Below, piece after piece: positions 5,749 through 5,904 of a DNA stretch of 5,904 nucleotides (positions are counted from its first letter, which is position 1; each line of letters starts with the position of its first letter). Position numbers and translations under genes: made by a program. The notes under the pieces are model-generated. The model had not been told where the DNA came from, made no database searches, and saw only the letters and a program-made list of their open reading frames with translations. The stretch is from Bacteroidales bacterium UBA6346 (GTDB lineage: Bacteria; Bacteroidota; Bacteroidia; Bacteroidales; UBA932), in contig DJSA01000055.1 of the NCBI GenBank assembly GCA_002438905.1, positions 1 through 5,904 on the forward strand, read 5' to 3'.

Positions 5749-5904
5749 ATTGGCCTGAAATACGCAAAATGCGTTAATGCACAATTGATTAAAATTGAGA
5801 ATCAGCCACATCCAGAAACCTCTCAAAAGGGTATGAAAATGAGTCTAGTCCGAAAAGGCAGCATCAGCCGCCGCGATGGAGAGACGGAGTGAAACGGAGG
5901 AACG
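5749..5904. other. Upstream intergenic region at right edge
   Basis: No supported gene in the rest of the region beyond the G9 run. It contains a small perfect dyad ACGCA-AAA-TGCGT (5762-5774) and a weaker one CAATT/AATTG (5782-5786 with 5793-5797), either of which could be a regulator site 40-75 nt upstream of the promoter. The last 60 bases are GC-richer and a minus-strand frame is open from the edge to a TAG at 5845-5847; with only 19 codons it cannot be called as a gene end. Confidence 0.4.

Noticed and set aside
5600..5851. Repeat TCTAGTCC at 5600-5607 and 5844-5851 around the capsule promoter, considered as recombination sites of an invertible promoter
   Set aside because: The two copies are in direct, not inverted, orientation and only 8 bp long. 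The inverted AGGACT at 5683-5688 is shorter still and lies inside the promoter-start zone.
5845..5904. Minus-strand open frame from the right edge to TAG 5845-5847, possible end of an upstream gene
   Set aside because: Nineteen open codons occur often by chance and no recognisable protein end is present; more sequence to the right would decide.
1..5904. CRISPR arrays, tRNA/rRNA genes, transposases and integrases
   Set aside because: No spaced repeats of CRISPR type, no cloverleaf or rRNA-like stretch, and no transposase or recombinase motif was seen on either strand.

Overview
The window looks like the first part of a capsular/exopolysaccharide operon from a Bacteroidales-type gut bacterium. 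The evidence is a UpxY-type NusG paralogue as first gene, promoters of the Bacteroidetes form (-33 TTG or TTTG, about 20 nt, then TAnnTTTG), the absence of strong Shine-Dalgarno sites, and moderate GC content. The genus cannot be fixed from the sequence. Every supported gene is on the minus strand, so transcription runs from right (5904) to left (1).

Right end (5585-5904): an upstream region with a nine-C run (G9 on the coding strand), a good promoter at 5690-5721 and a leader of roughly 100 nt. The leader carries a small hairpin and a possible 33-codon Cys-rich reading frame whose stop overlaps the next start. Then come three tightly coupled genes. upxY (5584-4976, antiterminator) overlaps by ATGA with an unrecognised 144-aa gene (4979-4545). 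That gene overlaps by TAATG with a 645-aa membrane-anchored nucleotide-sugar 4,6-dehydratase/epimerase of the CapD/WbpM/PglF family (4545-2608). upxY itself contains a run of eight G.

Centre and left: a 473-aa STAND-like/archaeal-type ATPase with a C-terminal PD-(D/E)XK nuclease-like domain (2530-1109) interrupts the sugar genes. It has its own promoter, which lies over a striking 39-bp double-dyad tandem repeat, and about 2.4 copies of a 22-bp tandem repeat lie beyond its 3' end. Further on, an 89-bp copy of the very end of the capD-like gene (797-885) sits 30-36 bp before UDP-glucose 6-dehydrogenase (ugd, from about 760 off the left edge). All nine differences between the two copies of this tail are silent third-position changes. 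The simplest reading is that an older capD-ugd junction was broken by recombination, bringing in the ATPase gene together with a diverged capD allele and leaving the old gene's tail behind.

Functionally, UpxY would load on RNA polymerase in the leader and allow read-through of the long operon. The CapD-like enzyme and Ugd would make nucleotide-sugar precursors (a 4-keto-6-deoxy-HexNAc type and UDP-glucuronate). The ATPase is probably an accessory or selfish passenger with no evident role in sugar synthesis. The two G runs, the dyad operator-promoter and the leader elements are the parts most worth a second look.
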